Shown: piece by piece, positions 28,383 through 36,838 of the stretch
Numbering within the stretch: position 1 is the stretch's first letter
Layout of the letters: every line of letters begins with the position of its first letter
Assembly: GCF_016907495.1 (NCBI RefSeq)
Contig: NZ_JAFBCC010000001.1
Span: 1,302,001-1,366,000, forward strand
Direction: 5' to 3'
DNA: 64,000 nucleotides
Origin: Arthrobacter tumbae
Lineage (GTDB): Bacteria; Actinomycetota; Actinomycetes; Actinomycetales; Micrococcaceae
Program-made: the position numbers and the translations under genes
Notes under the pieces: generated by a model
Seen by the model: only the letters and a program-made list of their open reading frames with translations
Told to the model about the DNA's origin: nothing
Databases searched by the model: none

Positions 28383-28990
28383 ACAATAACTGGGGGCGGC
28401 ACGAACGGCATCGGCCGCGCCACGGCTGCACGATTGGTGGAAGAAGGGCGTACGTCTTCATCATGGGTCGGCGCGAGAGCGAGCTGAGCGAGGCCGCAGC
28501 CGCGATCGGCCGCAGCGTAACGGCTGTGCCCGGCAACATCACGAAGAATTATCTCGATCATGTCTTCGGCGTTAACGTCACCGGTACGGTCTTGACGGTG
28601 CAGAAGGCGATCCCGCTCCTCAACAAGGGGGCATCCATTGTCATCAAGCCGTCGACCGCCGCAGACCGGGGCGCAGCAAGCATGGGTGCCTACGCAGCCT
28701 CGAAGGCGGCCCTGCGCAGCTTCGCGCGTACGTGGGCGGGCGAGCTCAAAGACCGAGGCGTCCGGGTCAACGCGATTTCACCCGGACCGACTGATACGTC
28801 CGGCGTGATGGAGCTCGTCGGAGCCGAGAACGTGGCCGGATACAACGCAACCCTTGGCATGAGCCTACCCATAGGCCGCACAGCACGTGTCGAGGAGATG
28901 GCAGCCGCCGTGGCCTTCCTTGCATCTTCCGACAGCAGCTTCATGTTGGGCGCAAACCTGGTAGTCGACGGCGGAGTGAACCACCTTTGA
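28383..28990 (+). pseudogene. Short-chain dehydrogenase/reductase, multiply damaged
   Basis: Remnant of an NAD(P)-dependent SDR. Homology starts without an ATG at ITGGGTNGIGRATAARLVEE (28386). A one-base deletion near 28452 moves the rest (YVFIMGRRESELSEAAAAIG) to another frame. An internal deletion around 28540 joins VPGNITK to NYLDHVFGVNVTG, losing about 45 residues including the NNAG region. The YAASKAALRSFARTW active-site segment and the C-terminal GANLVVDGGVNHL remain. Three independent lesions mark it as dead. It was probably the target of the truncated divergent TetR gene. Confidence 0.82.
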
Positions 28991-29059
28991 GCCACGACGT
29001 TCGACGGCTGTCGCGGACAGTGCGGGCGCAGCCGTACCCTCTCAAGTAGAGTCACAATC

Positions 29060-29830
29060 ATGACAACCGCTGAGAAGGCCAGTTCACTGAAGGCCCTGCA
29101 CGAAGCCCCCGAAATTCTCCGTGTCGTCAACGTCTGGGACGCAATCAGCACCCGAACCGTCGCCGCCGTGCCCGGCACCCGCGCGATTGCGACCGCCGGG
29201 CACTCGATCGCAGCGAGCCACGGATTCGCGGATGGCGAGATTCCTCTCGATCTTGCACTGTCCGCCCTGGCTCGGATCGTACAAGCGACCGACCTGCCTG
29301 TGACCGCCGACCTGGACGCGGGTTTCGGGGACCCGGGCGACGCCGTCCGCCGGGCGATCGGAGTCGGCGTCGTCGGCGCAAACGTCGAAGACCGACTGGT
29401 TCCGCTGGCCGAGGCCGTCGCGAACGTGGAGGCCATCATGCGGGTTGCGGAGCAGGAGGGCGTGGCTTTCCAGCTGAATGCCCGCACAGATGCGATCGTG
29501 CGCGGCGGCGATCGCCCCCTTTCCGACAGCCTCGACGATGCGGTCGAGCGCGGCAAAGCCTTCCTGAACGCCGGCGCGAGCCTCGTGTTCGTACCCGGGG
29601 TTTTGGACCGGGAGTCCACCGACCGCCTCGTCGCCGGCCTCGGAGAGCGCAAGCTCAGCGTCATCGGCCTACCGGGTGCGCTGTCCGCCGACGAGTACGA
29701 GTCACTGGGTGTGGCCCGCATCTCCTACGGCCCACTCACCCAACGTGTCGCCCTGCGCGCGTTGCAGGATGTCACCGAGGATCTTTACGCAAACGGCGTC
29801 ATCCCGAAGGACACTCCCGCGCTCAACTGA
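29060..29830 (+). CDS. Isocitrate lyase/PEP mutase superfamily protein
   Basis: 256 aa (alpha/beta)8 enzyme. It has VVNVWDAISTRTVAAVPGTR at the N-terminus, ATAGHSIAASHGFADGE, TADLDAGFGD (Mg-binding aspartates) and GVVGANVEDRLVPL. The KKCG catalytic loop of true isocitrate lyase is absent, so this is the PEP-mutase-like branch whose members are C-C or P-C lyases, often oxaloacetate hydrolase-like. Substrate unknown. Monocistronic, ending before a 75-nt repeat. Confidence 0.87.
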   Translation: MTTAEKASSLKALHEAPEILRVVNVWDAISTRTVAAVPGTRAIATAGHSIAASHGFADGEIPLDLALSALARIVQATDLPVTADLDAGFGDPGDAVRRAIGVGVVGANVEDRLVPLAEAVANVEAIMRVAEQEGVAFQLNARTDAIVRGGDRPLSDSLDDAVERGKAFLNAGASLVFVPGVLDRESTDRLVAGLGERKLSVIGLPGALSADEYESLGVARISYGPLTQRVALRALQDVTEDLYANGVIPKDTPALN

Positions 29831-29887
29831 AATAACGACGGGGCCCGGTTACGAAGCGTTCGCGGTGCGGCTTCGTAGATCCACATA

Positions 29888-29962
29888 GAGCAATCCGGAC
29901 AATTCGGTGCGAAATTTCACTCCATCTTGCCCGGATTGCTCTATGTCCTGTCCGGATTGCTC
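29888..29962. repeat. 75-nt intergenic element, copy B
   Basis: Left arm GAGCAATCCGGACA pairs perfectly with the right end TGTCCGGATTGCTC (29949-29962). The alternative partner CCGGATTGCTCTATG (29931-29945) pairs 15/15 with CATAGAGCAATCCGG (29884-29898). The two pairings exclude each other. It lies between convergent genes. Confidence 0.88.
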
Positions 29963-29964
29963 CG

Positions 29965-31254
29965 TTATGGGTCCAGCGTCCCTCTTACGAGCTGCTCGAA
30001 GCCGCAGACGACGGCTAGCCGGCCACCCTCACCGGGGTTGGGGTTGGGGATGATCGATTCCGGGTCGATGAGGTAGACCTCATGTCCGTCCAGCGTGAGC
30101 CGGCGCGCGGCCTCCAGCAGCATTCGCCGTGCCACATCGTCAATCGAATAGACCATCGAGACATCCAAAACCACCCGCGGTTCCGACGACGCGCTGTCCG
30201 CGATCTCGCGAACGATCCGTTCGGCGCCGGCAAAGCGGATCCCACCCTGTAGTTGCAGGACCCGGATCGCGTTCAGCCCATCAGCGACGACGTGATTCGA
30301 TCGCACGACAGCGCGCGCCGCAGGTGGAACCTCCATCACATGCAGGCCCATATCTGAGGAGAACCGTTCGAACAGAGAAACCCCGCGCACACTGTTCCCG
30401 TGGGAGTCCAGTCGAGGGGAGAATGTGGCAATACCGATCTGGCCGGGCAACGCACCGATCAGTCCGCCAGCTACGCCGCTCTTCGCCGGAATGCCCACCT
30501 GGGTCGCCCAATCGCCGGCCGCGTCATACATTCCGCAGGTGGCCATGACGGTCAGCACCTGACGTGCCACCGGTTCGTGTATCACCTTCTCCCCTGTCAA
30601 TGGATTCACTCCGCGGTTGGCCAACGTCGCAGCCATCATGGCCAGGTCGCGCGCCGTGACGAGCACGGAACACTGGCGGAGATAGCCTTCGACGACGGCT
30701 CTCGGGTCTTCCGCGAGAATATTGTGACTGCGGAGCATGTACGCGATGGCCAGGTTCCGATGCGCGTGCTCCATCTCCGACGCACACGCCGACTCGTCCA
30801 CCCTCAGCTGACGACCAGCGAACGACGAAAGACCTTTGACCACGTGCTCCACGCGTTCAGCAGACTTCAAATCCTCCGCTCCGGCCAACGAATGGGCGGT
30901 GATCGCACCGGCATTGATCATGGGGTTACGAGGGCGCCCTGTGTCGCTTTCCAGCGAAATTTCGTTGAATGCCTCCCCTGATGGCTCGACACCGACTCTG
31001 GCGAGAACGGGGCCGAATCCACGATCCGACAATGCCAATGCATACGTGAATGGCTTGGAGATTGACTGAATGGTGAACTCGGTATCGATGTCACCGGCGC
31101 CATAGACCTCACCGTCAACAGTGGCGAGGACCGCTCCGAGCCGGTCGGGATCCGCTGTGGCGAGTTCAGGGATATAGCTCGCCAGCATTCCTGAGGTATC
31201 CGCCTCCACGTCTCTGAGTACCTCGGAGACATAGTCGGGAATCATTGACTGCAT
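29965..31254 (-). CDS. glsA: Glutaminase A with C-terminal STAS domain
   Basis: 429 aa cytoplasmic glutaminase (L-glutamine to glutamate and ammonia). Serine-beta-lactamase-like fold with the SxxK catalytic pair in QSISKPFTYA (Ser64, Lys67), plus NPMINAGAI and SGVAGGLIGALPGQIGIAT. Residues ~330-429 form a STAS domain (RVVLDVSMVYSIDDVARRML), common in actinobacterial glutaminases and thought to be regulatory. Monocistronic; no regulator adjoins it. Confidence 0.93.
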   Translation of the reverse strand: MQSMIPDYVSEVLRDVEADTSGMLASYIPELATADPDRLGAVLATVDGEVYGAGDIDTEFTIQSISKPFTYALALSDRGFGPVLARVGVEPSGEAFNEISLESDTGRPRNPMINAGAITAHSLAGAEDLKSAERVEHVVKGLSSFAGRQLRVDESACASEMEHAHRNLAIAYMLRSHNILAEDPRAVVEGYLRQCSVLVTARDLAMMAATLANRGVNPLTGEKVIHEPVARQVLTVMATCGMYDAAGDWATQVGIPAKSGVAGGLIGALPGQIGIATFSPRLDSHGNSVRGVSLFERFSSDMGLHVMEVPPAARAVVRSNHVVADGLNAIRVLQLQGGIRFAGAERIVREIADSASSEPRVVLDVSMVYSIDDVARRMLLEAARRLTLDGHEVYLIDPESIIPNPNPGEGGRLAVVCGFEQLVRGTLDP

Positions 31255-31469
31255 ATATTCCTCGTCCTATCCACGTGAGACCTTCACACTGCGAATCTTC
31301 AGGTGCATGTCGACTACGCATCACCTTCCAGCGCGTGTGTAGACCTCGCAGCGCCAGGGCGGATAACTCTCGCCGCTGTAACGCCAGTAGATAGTGTGTT
31401 GCTGGAACACGGTCAAGACGGCGCGCCGCCGGATGACCTGCACCGGCCCTGCGAGAGCACATGGCACCC

Positions 31470-31532
31470 GAACTTTTGCACAGATAAGGCGGGTTCAGCT
31501 GCGCTGAACCCGCCTTATCTGTCCGAAAGTTC
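31470..31532. repeat. Hairpin repeat family 2, copy 2 (19-bp perfect stem)
   Basis: CAGATAAGGCGGGTTCAGC (31481-31499) pairs perfectly with 31503-31521 around a 3-nt loop. The stem is extended after a 4-nt interior loop by GAACTTT (31470) and AAAGTTC (31526-31532). It sits 18 bases past the stop of the lyase gene, so it may end that transcript. The rest of the 295-nt gap 31255-31549 shows nothing else I can identify. Confidence 0.8.
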
Positions 31533-31549
31533 CGGGTACTGCTTGCGAC

Positions 31550-34117
31550 CTACCGGACCATTCCGAGAACGGTCTGTACGCCATTTTCGAGCACGGCGCG
31601 GGCCGAATCAGAGACCACGTCGGGCTTCTTGCCCTGGTTCAACGCCTTGACGAACCGGTCCATTGCCTTGCCGACCTTTGCGGCGTCGCCCTGCTCGACC
31701 GCCTGCTGTGCCTGGGCCAGTGAGGTCTCCAGCTGCTTCGCAACAGGTCCGGCAACATCGCCGCTGGCAACGAACGACTCAAGTGTCGCCGTCAAGTAAC
31801 CGATGAGCCCAGGAGTCCAGGCGTTTGGCACCGGAACGTTCGCGAAGTCCATGTCCGAGGCCAGGTAGTAGCTCGTGTAAGACGGCTGGTTGTACGCGGT
31901 GTTCTGGCGCGCGACCTCGGCCCGGTACTGCGGGTCGTGCAGCAGCGTCGTGAGCTTGTGCCCGGTGACCTCGGTGCTGAGGTAGACGCGGATTGCGGAA
32001 CTATCCGCCGTGCGAACGAACAGTTCTTCCCGCCAATCACCGAAGGCATCGGCAACCAGGCCGGGATTACCCTTGGTGCTGTTGTTGGTGAGAGTTCCTT
32101 CCGCCGTGAGCAGTCGGCCGCGGGTCCAGTCGTCGATGGTGGGGGTTTCGTCGTTGGAACGATTGACGAGCTGCGTGGTCAGGTCTGCTGCCCACTTGAT
32201 GCTCATGTTGGTGCCCGGTGTGCGGGAATCCAGCGCTTCTCCTGTTGAGTTCAGAAGGCCGGATCCGTCGGTGCCGCCGGGCATGCTCGCCCAGGCCTCG
32301 ATACCCTCGACATCTGCGCGCACGTCGCCGATCATGCTGCGGCCGGTATCGCGACCGGAATAGGACCCAAATATCGTTTCACCGTTCGCTGCATCACGGA
32401 GAACAGAACCATACGGAGCGCCGCGTCCACCCTCGTGAGATGTCCAGATTTCCAGCCCGCTGCGGTTCGGATCGATGTCGGTAACGTGCATCGCGTCGCC
32501 GTGGCCCAGCTTCGCCTCAGTACCTGGCGCCTTGCTGCCCTCCGGAAGGGTGTCGAAGGAACTGTAGAGGAGCGATCCATCATCGTCGATGGTGGCTGCA
32601 CCATAGACGATCTCCTGCTTCCCGTCACCATCCACGTCGGCCGCGCTGAGTGAGTGGAAGCCCTGGGTTGTAAGCGAGCCGAATTCAGGGTCGGTGCCAT
32701 TCAAATCATGGGCGACGGCATTGAAGGGATTCGGCATCTCGATGTAACCGCTGTCGACGAACCATGACTGCGACAGGTTCTTGCCGTCCCAGTTGTAGGC
32801 GGCAATCGTGGATCGCGAGTAGTAGCCACGGGCAAAGACCGCCGACGGACGCTGGCCATCAAGGTAGGCGACGCCCGCCAGGAATCGGTCTACACGGTTA
32901 CCCGGCTCGATGCGGCTCATGGCGTAATCGCCCCACATCAGGCCGTCATCGCCCCGTGCGGGCTCATAATCTACGGTCTGGAGCTCTTCGCCGGTGGCAC
33001 CGTCGAATACCGTGAGGTACTCAGGCCCGTCCAGAATGAAGCCTTCGAACTCACGAAGCTTATTGCGTTCGCTGCGACTTGGCGCGTAGACGTCCATGAA
33101 GTAATCAGCCATGGAACGAGCATCGGCGTCCGAGAGCGGGTACTCATAGCGCGGCTCGATGCCGAAGGCTCCCTCGAGCGTAGCGGGCCAATTTCCGGCA
33201 ACCACCTCGGGGTGTTCCTGCCAGCCTGCGAACATGTCCACGACGTGCTCGTAATAGTCAGCCGCGCTCTTCCTGTAGTCATCCTCGTTGCTGTAACCAG
33301 CGGCGATGTCGTCGGTCGGCATGGTGATGTAGCGCTCGTCAGTGACGTTACCGGCGTCGTCGTAAGTGAAGATCTTGGTGCCTGGCGCCGTCTTCATCAT
33401 CATCTCGGAGCGGCCGTCGCCGTCGAAATCGTAGACCATGAACTGTGTGTAGTGAGCGCCGGAGCGGATGTTGACGCCGAGGTCGATGCGATTCAGCAGC
33501 GTGCCGTCCATCGTGTACGTGTCGATGTAGGTGTTACCGGTGTAGCCAACCTGGGAAACGTCCTTCTGGTTGGTTGGGTCCCACTTGACGATGTATTCCA
33601 GGGAACCATCGCCGTCGACATCACCAATGCTCATGTCATTGGCCCGGTAGGCGTAGCTCTCACCGGCGGGGGTCACGCCGTCGGCCGGTTTCTGCAGCGG
33701 AATATCGGTGTACCCCTGAGACCAGGGATTCACTTCTGCGCTGCGCTGCAGTTCCACACCGTCGACGACGGCGGCAACCGAGTAGGTGGCACCTTCCGTC
33801 GCGTCGGGGTCGAGGTAGTTGGTGCTGTCGGTGACAGTAGCGATCTTCTCGCCGTTGCGGTAGACGGCGAAGTCGGCGCCCGTCTGACCGGTCTCGTTCG
33901 AGCCGGTAACTTCCGTGGCGAGGAGGCGCCAGCTGAGGAAGGTTCCCTCGGAGGTTGCGGCCGCAACGAGGCCGCGGTCGAGGTGTTCGAGCTGGATGCC
34001 TACCTGGGCATCGGGGGCCGGAGCTGCAGCGGCCGGAACGCCACCACCTCCGGCGATCAGGGCTGCACTGAGTGCGAGCGTTGCGGGTACGGGGATGACG
34101 CGAAGGCGCGGGTTCAT
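31550..34117 (-). CDS. Secreted rhamnogalacturonan lyase, polysaccharide lyase family 11
   Basis: 855 aa. A Sec signal peptide (LALSAALIAGGGGVPAAAAP) is followed by the PL11 core: an FnIII-like start (VQLEHLDRGLVA-type, GTFLSWRLLATEV) and the eight-bladed propeller with calcium-type repeats GDVDGDGSLEYIVKWDPTNQ, DFDGDGRSEMMMKTA and DVDGDGKQEIVYGA. It cuts the rhamnose-galacturonate backbone of rhamnogalacturonan I outside the cell, like Bacillus YesW/YesX. The last ~75 residues form a helical FIMAH/FIVAR-like domain (LETSLAQAQQAVEQGDAAKV). Promoter and operator lie just upstream (34136-34180). Likely first enzyme of the pathway encoded across this window. Confidence 0.92.
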   Translation of the reverse strand: MNPRLRVIPVPATLALSAALIAGGGGVPAAAAPAPDAQVGIQLEHLDRGLVAAATSEGTFLSWRLLATEVTGSNETGQTGADFAVYRNGEKIATVTDSTNYLDPDATEGATYSVAAVVDGVELQRSAEVNPWSQGYTDIPLQKPADGVTPAGESYAYRANDMSIGDVDGDGSLEYIVKWDPTNQKDVSQVGYTGNTYIDTYTMDGTLLNRIDLGVNIRSGAHYTQFMVYDFDGDGRSEMMMKTAPGTKIFTYDDAGNVTDERYITMPTDDIAAGYSNEDDYRKSAADYYEHVVDMFAGWQEHPEVVAGNWPATLEGAFGIEPRYEYPLSDADARSMADYFMDVYAPSRSERNKLREFEGFILDGPEYLTVFDGATGEELQTVDYEPARGDDGLMWGDYAMSRIEPGNRVDRFLAGVAYLDGQRPSAVFARGYYSRSTIAAYNWDGKNLSQSWFVDSGYIEMPNPFNAVAHDLNGTDPEFGSLTTQGFHSLSAADVDGDGKQEIVYGAATIDDDGSLLYSSFDTLPEGSKAPGTEAKLGHGDAMHVTDIDPNRSGLEIWTSHEGGRGAPYGSVLRDAANGETIFGSYSGRDTGRSMIGDVRADVEGIEAWASMPGGTDGSGLLNSTGEALDSRTPGTNMSIKWAADLTTQLVNRSNDETPTIDDWTRGRLLTAEGTLTNNSTKGNPGLVADAFGDWREELFVRTADSSAIRVYLSTEVTGHKLTTLLHDPQYRAEVARQNTAYNQPSYTSYYLASDMDFANVPVPNAWTPGLIGYLTATLESFVASGDVAGPVAKQLETSLAQAQQAVEQGDAAKVGKAMDRFVKALNQGKKPDVVSDSARAVLENGVQTVLGMVR

Positions 34118-34135
34118 CTTTGAATCCTTTCAACG

Positions 34136-34147
34136 GAAAGCGCTTTC
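34136..34147. promoter_or_regulatory. LacI-type operator GAAAGCGCTTTC
   Basis: Perfect 12-bp palindrome between the proposed -10 box and the lyase start codon, an ideal place for repression. Related sites lie upstream of the importer (14733) and the alpha-xylosidase (1804). Confidence 0.7.
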
Positions 34148-34150
34148 TCT

Positions 34151-34180
34151 ACGCTAGGCGAAGTGCAGTGGGCGGGTCAA
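34151..34180 (-). promoter_or_regulatory. Candidate sigma-70-type promoter of the lyase gene
   Basis: Reading the minus strand, TTGACC (34180-34175) and TAGCGT (34156-34151) are 18 bp apart. The GAAAGCGCTTTC operator starts four bases further downstream. Confidence 0.5.
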
Positions 34181-34310
34181 GGTTTTCCCAAGGTTGATGT
34201 GATTGTGGCTGCGGACTCCGCGGGGCGCTCTTCCGGCGCGGACTTTGGGCGGGCGGTCGGCGCGAACCTTCAGCGGGCGGGAAACCTTGGCGCGGGAATC
34301 GGCGCTCGGG

Positions 34311-34385
34311 GAGCAAACTAGACCAAGGTGAGCAGCATTTCCCTCACCGTTCTCCGGCTTGGTCCCTATCGTGTCCGGGTTGCTC
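34311..34385. repeat. 75-nt intergenic element, copy C
   Basis: Starts GAGCAAACTAGACC and ends GTCCGGGTTGCTC. An inner hairpin GGTGAG/CTCACC (around 34327-34348) and the following CTCC-GC-TGGTCCC block match copy D at 54151. The left arm has drifted, so the end-to-end pairing is weaker. It is the only copy fused to tandem repeats. Confidence 0.75.
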
Positions 34386-34553
34386 GACGCCGCGTCCGGG
34401 TTGCTCGGCGCGGTGTCCGGGTTGCTCGACGCAACGTCCGGGTTGCTCGGCGCAGCTGCAGGTTTGCCGGAAAGCTCGGACCACAGCCGGACGCAGTGTC
34501 CGGGTTGCTCGGCGCGGTGTCCGGGTTGCTCGACGCCGCGTCCGGGTTGCTCG
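34373..34553. repeat. 21-nt tandem array (seven GTCCGGGTTGCTCG units)
   Basis: Units start at 34373, 34394, 34415, 34436, then 34498, 34519 and 34540: exactly 21 nt apart within each block. A 41-nt segment with GCAGGTTTGCCGGAAA separates the blocks, and a near copy (ACAGGTTCGCCGGAAA) follows the second block, so a ~104-nt higher-order unit was duplicated. The unit equals the right end of the 75-nt element. Confidence 0.88.
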
Positions 34554-34615
34554 GCGCGGCTACAGGTTCGCCGGAAAAGCTCGGGCCAAAGCCGAGTCAC
34601 CGCACGAAGCAGCCG

Positions 34616-35332
34616 TCACTCCCCGGTTCCGGGCTCCTGGAATTCCAGCGGGACAGCATCGGGATTTCCGTCCGGCGTGAGGAAGAGGTGTACATGCCCC
34701 TCACCCGACCCAACGGTGAGGGTGTCCAGTTGCGCTGCCCCGGACTGCCACAGACGAACCGCCGCGTCGCGTCGCTCGATGACGGTTGCGGCTCGGGCTT
34801 CACGCTCGCCTGCCGGCCCATTCACGAGGTACTCGTGGTCGTCAGCCGCCGACTGAAGCAAGTGAGCCGCACCGATGAAGGCCTCCCGAACAACCGTTTG
34901 CTCGCTGGTGCCATCCTCGACGCTCTCCAGCGCGGAGATCGCAACCGCCAGCTCGCGCTTCCACGCTTCGGCCTCACCTGCGCCGGCCGATACAACGTTT
35001 TCCGATACAGCAGAGGACAACTCCTGCAGGGCCTGCCCCACACGACCGTGAGCCAATTCGGCGGCCGCCGCCAGGTTCGAGTTCAGTTCGGCCCTGTCCT
35101 GAGCCTGGCCCTTCGCCAGTTCCGCAGCAACCGCCTCAATCGAACCGGCCTCTGGCGGACCGGCCTCGGGCGGACCGGCATCAATCGAGCCCGCCTCGGA
35201 AGAACCGGCCTCGGGAGGGCCGTCACCCCCAACGGTAAGCCCAATGGTGAACGCAACCGCCACGGCTATCAGGAATGCGGCAGCTACGGCAAGGACCCGC
35301 GTTGTGCGGGAGGGGCGTGGCGAACTCTTCAA
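34616..35332 (-). CDS. Membrane-anchored protein with PEAG-type repeat linker
   Basis: 238 aa, TTG start at 35332 (a GAAGG lies upstream and a stop codon bars a longer frame). A basic N-terminus is followed by one membrane helix (VLAVAAAFLIAVAVAFTIGL), then a linker of five-residue repeats (PPEAG, SSEAG, SIDAG, PPEAG, PPEAG, SIEA; DNA 35150-35225), then a helical domain of ~170 residues outside the cell. It resembles proteins whose helical domain precedes a pectin/sugar enzyme locus, but no family is recognised. Located between the lyase and ThuA genes on the same strand. Confidence 0.7.
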   Translation of the reverse strand: MKSSPRPSRTTRVLAVAAAFLIAVAVAFTIGLTVGGDGPPEAGSSEAGSIDAGPPEAGPPEAGSIEAVAAELAKGQAQDRAELNSNLAAAAELAHGRVGQALQELSSAVSENVVSAGAGEAEAWKRELAVAISALESVEDGTSEQTVVREAFIGAAHLLQSAADDHEYLVNGPAGEREARAATVIERRDAAVRLWQSGAAQLDTLTVGSGEGHVHLFLTPDGNPDAVPLEFQEPGTGE

Positions 35333-35443
35333 GCGGATCGATGACCTTCAGGGGTTGAACGGAACACGCGCGGCCAAGGCCGATTGCGGCGGCTCTGCTG
35401 CGGAATCAGTGCACCCGTGCGTGAAATCACAGGTCGGCCATGC

Positions 35444-35480
35444 CGCCGCACTGGCGCCTGATGCAGCAGCCAGTGCGGCG
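35444..35480 (-). terminator. Hairpin terminator after ThuA gene
   Basis: A 12-bp perfect stem, CGCCGCACTGGC/GCCAGTGCGGCG, with a 13-nt loop, starting 10 bases past the ThuA-gene stop. Separates it from the TTG-start gene downstream. Confidence 0.6.
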
Positions 35481-35490
35481 GACGCCCTGC

Positions 35491-36633
35491 TTACTCCAGC
35501 CCGCCCTGCCAGACCTGCAGATCCTGCACCTTGCCGAGCAGCAGGCTGTACGCGCCTGAGCCCCGGTTAACGTGCGCCTGAACCTGGGCCGCGGCGGCGT
35601 TGAGCTTGTCTGCAGAATCGGCATGCGAACCGGCCTCCGCGAGCACCCGAGCCTTGTCCAGCTGCTTGCCGACCTGGGTGGCAGCCTTCGATGAGATAGC
35701 ACCTTCAGCGAGCAGATCCGCCGTCGTCGATTCGACCTCATTCCAGGTGACACAATCACCGCCGCCGCTCACGGCACCGGCCGACCACGCAATTCCGCCC
35801 AGCAGGTGCTCAAGGAAGACCGGATCTACGTACGACGCCTCCGTGTGACCTCCACCGGTGTACCAGGAGCGGGCGGACTCGAAGTTGTGGCACCAGGACA
35901 GCGGGTGATCGGCACCCATCGCGTTACCGCCGGGGTTGTACGAGGTTTCGTCAAGGTTTGTGAGGACGCGGACGGCATCGCGGGGGCTCTGAGTGAAGTT
36001 GTACCACTCGTCAAAGCGCGTCCAGGTTCCTGACAGGTGCTCTGTCGAAGGATGAGTGCCGTCCTCCACTACCTGGACCGCGGTCTGCTGGGCAGGATGG
36101 CTGACAAACCGGGCGCTGCCGCCGGTCAGTTCGCTGTACCAGGGAACCGTGTGCATCGAATCCGTCGCCGCATGGACGCCGGCGAAGCCGCCGCCGGAAC
36201 GGATGTAACCCTGGAACGCCTCCAGTTCACCCTCGTCGAGCAGCGTCGGTGTCGCAGGGTTGAGGCTATTGGTGCCGTCAACGGTGGATACGAAGACGAC
36301 AGTCTCGTACTTCGCGAGGTCCGATGCGCTGGTGAACGGTGTGCTGGGCAGTGTGCGGTCCGGCTGCCCCTGGTTCCTCGGCGACGTTGGCGGATCCCAG
36401 ACGTCGACACTGAAGCCGTTCGCCTGACCGAGTGCCATGATCGCCGTTGTCGCCTCATCGATGCTGCTGTGGCGGAAGCCGGTGGTCTTCCCGACAACGA
36501 GAACGTCGTAATCCTCGGTCACCTCGGCCTGCACCGACGTGGGCTCGGCCTGGGCTGGAGCCGTCGCCAGGGCGGGAACGACGAGTGCCGCTCCAAGCAC
36601 GCCAAGGGCTGCCTTACTGGTGTATCGCTTCAT
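35491..36633 (-). CDS. Secreted ThuA-domain protein
   Basis: 380 aa. Signal peptide (LGVLGAALVVPALATAPAQA), then a ThuA/glutamine-amidotransferase-like domain: VLVVGKTTGFRHSSIDEATT, GGGFAGVHAATDSMHTVPWY and HPLSWCHNFESARSWYTGGG. ThuA proteins act on sugars (trehalose utilisation in rhizobia) but the reaction is not settled. Residues ~300-380 form a helical domain (ATQVGKQLDKARVLAEAG) like that at the C-terminus of the PL11 lyase, so both may be held at the same wall or matrix site. The 205-nt gap upstream contains no recognised operator. Confidence 0.85.
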   Translation of the reverse strand: MKRYTSKAALGVLGAALVVPALATAPAQAEPTSVQAEVTEDYDVLVVGKTTGFRHSSIDEATTAIMALGQANGFSVDVWDPPTSPRNQGQPDRTLPSTPFTSASDLAKYETVVFVSTVDGTNSLNPATPTLLDEGELEAFQGYIRSGGGFAGVHAATDSMHTVPWYSELTGGSARFVSHPAQQTAVQVVEDGTHPSTEHLSGTWTRFDEWYNFTQSPRDAVRVLTNLDETSYNPGGNAMGADHPLSWCHNFESARSWYTGGGHTEASYVDPVFLEHLLGGIAWSAGAVSGGGDCVTWNEVESTTADLLAEGAISSKAATQVGKQLDKARVLAEAGSHADSADKLNAAAAQVQAHVNRGSGAYSLLLGKVQDLQVWQGGLE

Positions 36634-36838
36634 TGCGCTCCTTTGTTGTGGCTGTGCCCTAAGTCACCGAGATCGGGCGTGGGCACCAGGATCAGCTGCC
36701 GAAGTAGACAATCCAGCCCGCATTTGAGCGGCCAACGAGATTGTTGATTCGGACAACTTATTGCCCAGTAAACTGCCTGGAGCGCGGGAAAGCTACCCCC
36801 TGACGCTACTTATTCCGCATATTTTCTTTCACAAGCTG

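Larger units (their letters stand above)
34118..34615. other. 498-nt intergenic region with promoter, 75-nt element and tandem repeats
   Basis: From the lyase start outward: operator and promoter (34136-34180), about 130 nt without recognised content, a 75-nt element (34311-34385), and seven copies of a GTCCGGGTTGCTCG unit. Open frames exist in several phases on both strands, because the repeat length is a multiple of three. None has a ribosome site or protein-like composition, so I call it noncoding. Confidence 0.7.

Noticed and set aside
28233..28487. 84-aa frame containing the SDR glycine motif
   Set aside because: It is an accidental join of antisense TetR DNA to the first part of the damaged SDR gene.
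31166..31462. 98-aa minus-strand ORF upstream of the glutaminase
   Set aside because: Overlaps the glutaminase start in another frame, lacks a ribosome site and shows shadow-like Arg/Leu composition.
31481..31521. Riboswitch or small RNA at the 19-bp stem
   Set aside because: A simple stem past a stop codon, matching a repeat family; no aptamer-like multi-helix layout and no gene start downstream on either strand within reach.
34373..34553. Possible CRISPR array
   Set aside because: Period of 21 nt with a 14-nt conserved core and 7-nt near-identical spacers, no cas genes, and the unit is the end of a dispersed element.
34328..35344. 338-aa plus-strand frame with VRVARR repeats
   Set aside because: The repeats come from the noncoding 21-nt array (a multiple of three), and the rest is antisense to the TTG-start membrane protein.
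36634..36838. GTTG...CAAC inverted bases near 36740 as an operator
   Set aside because: Four-base arms are expected by chance and no second copy exists in related promoters of the window.
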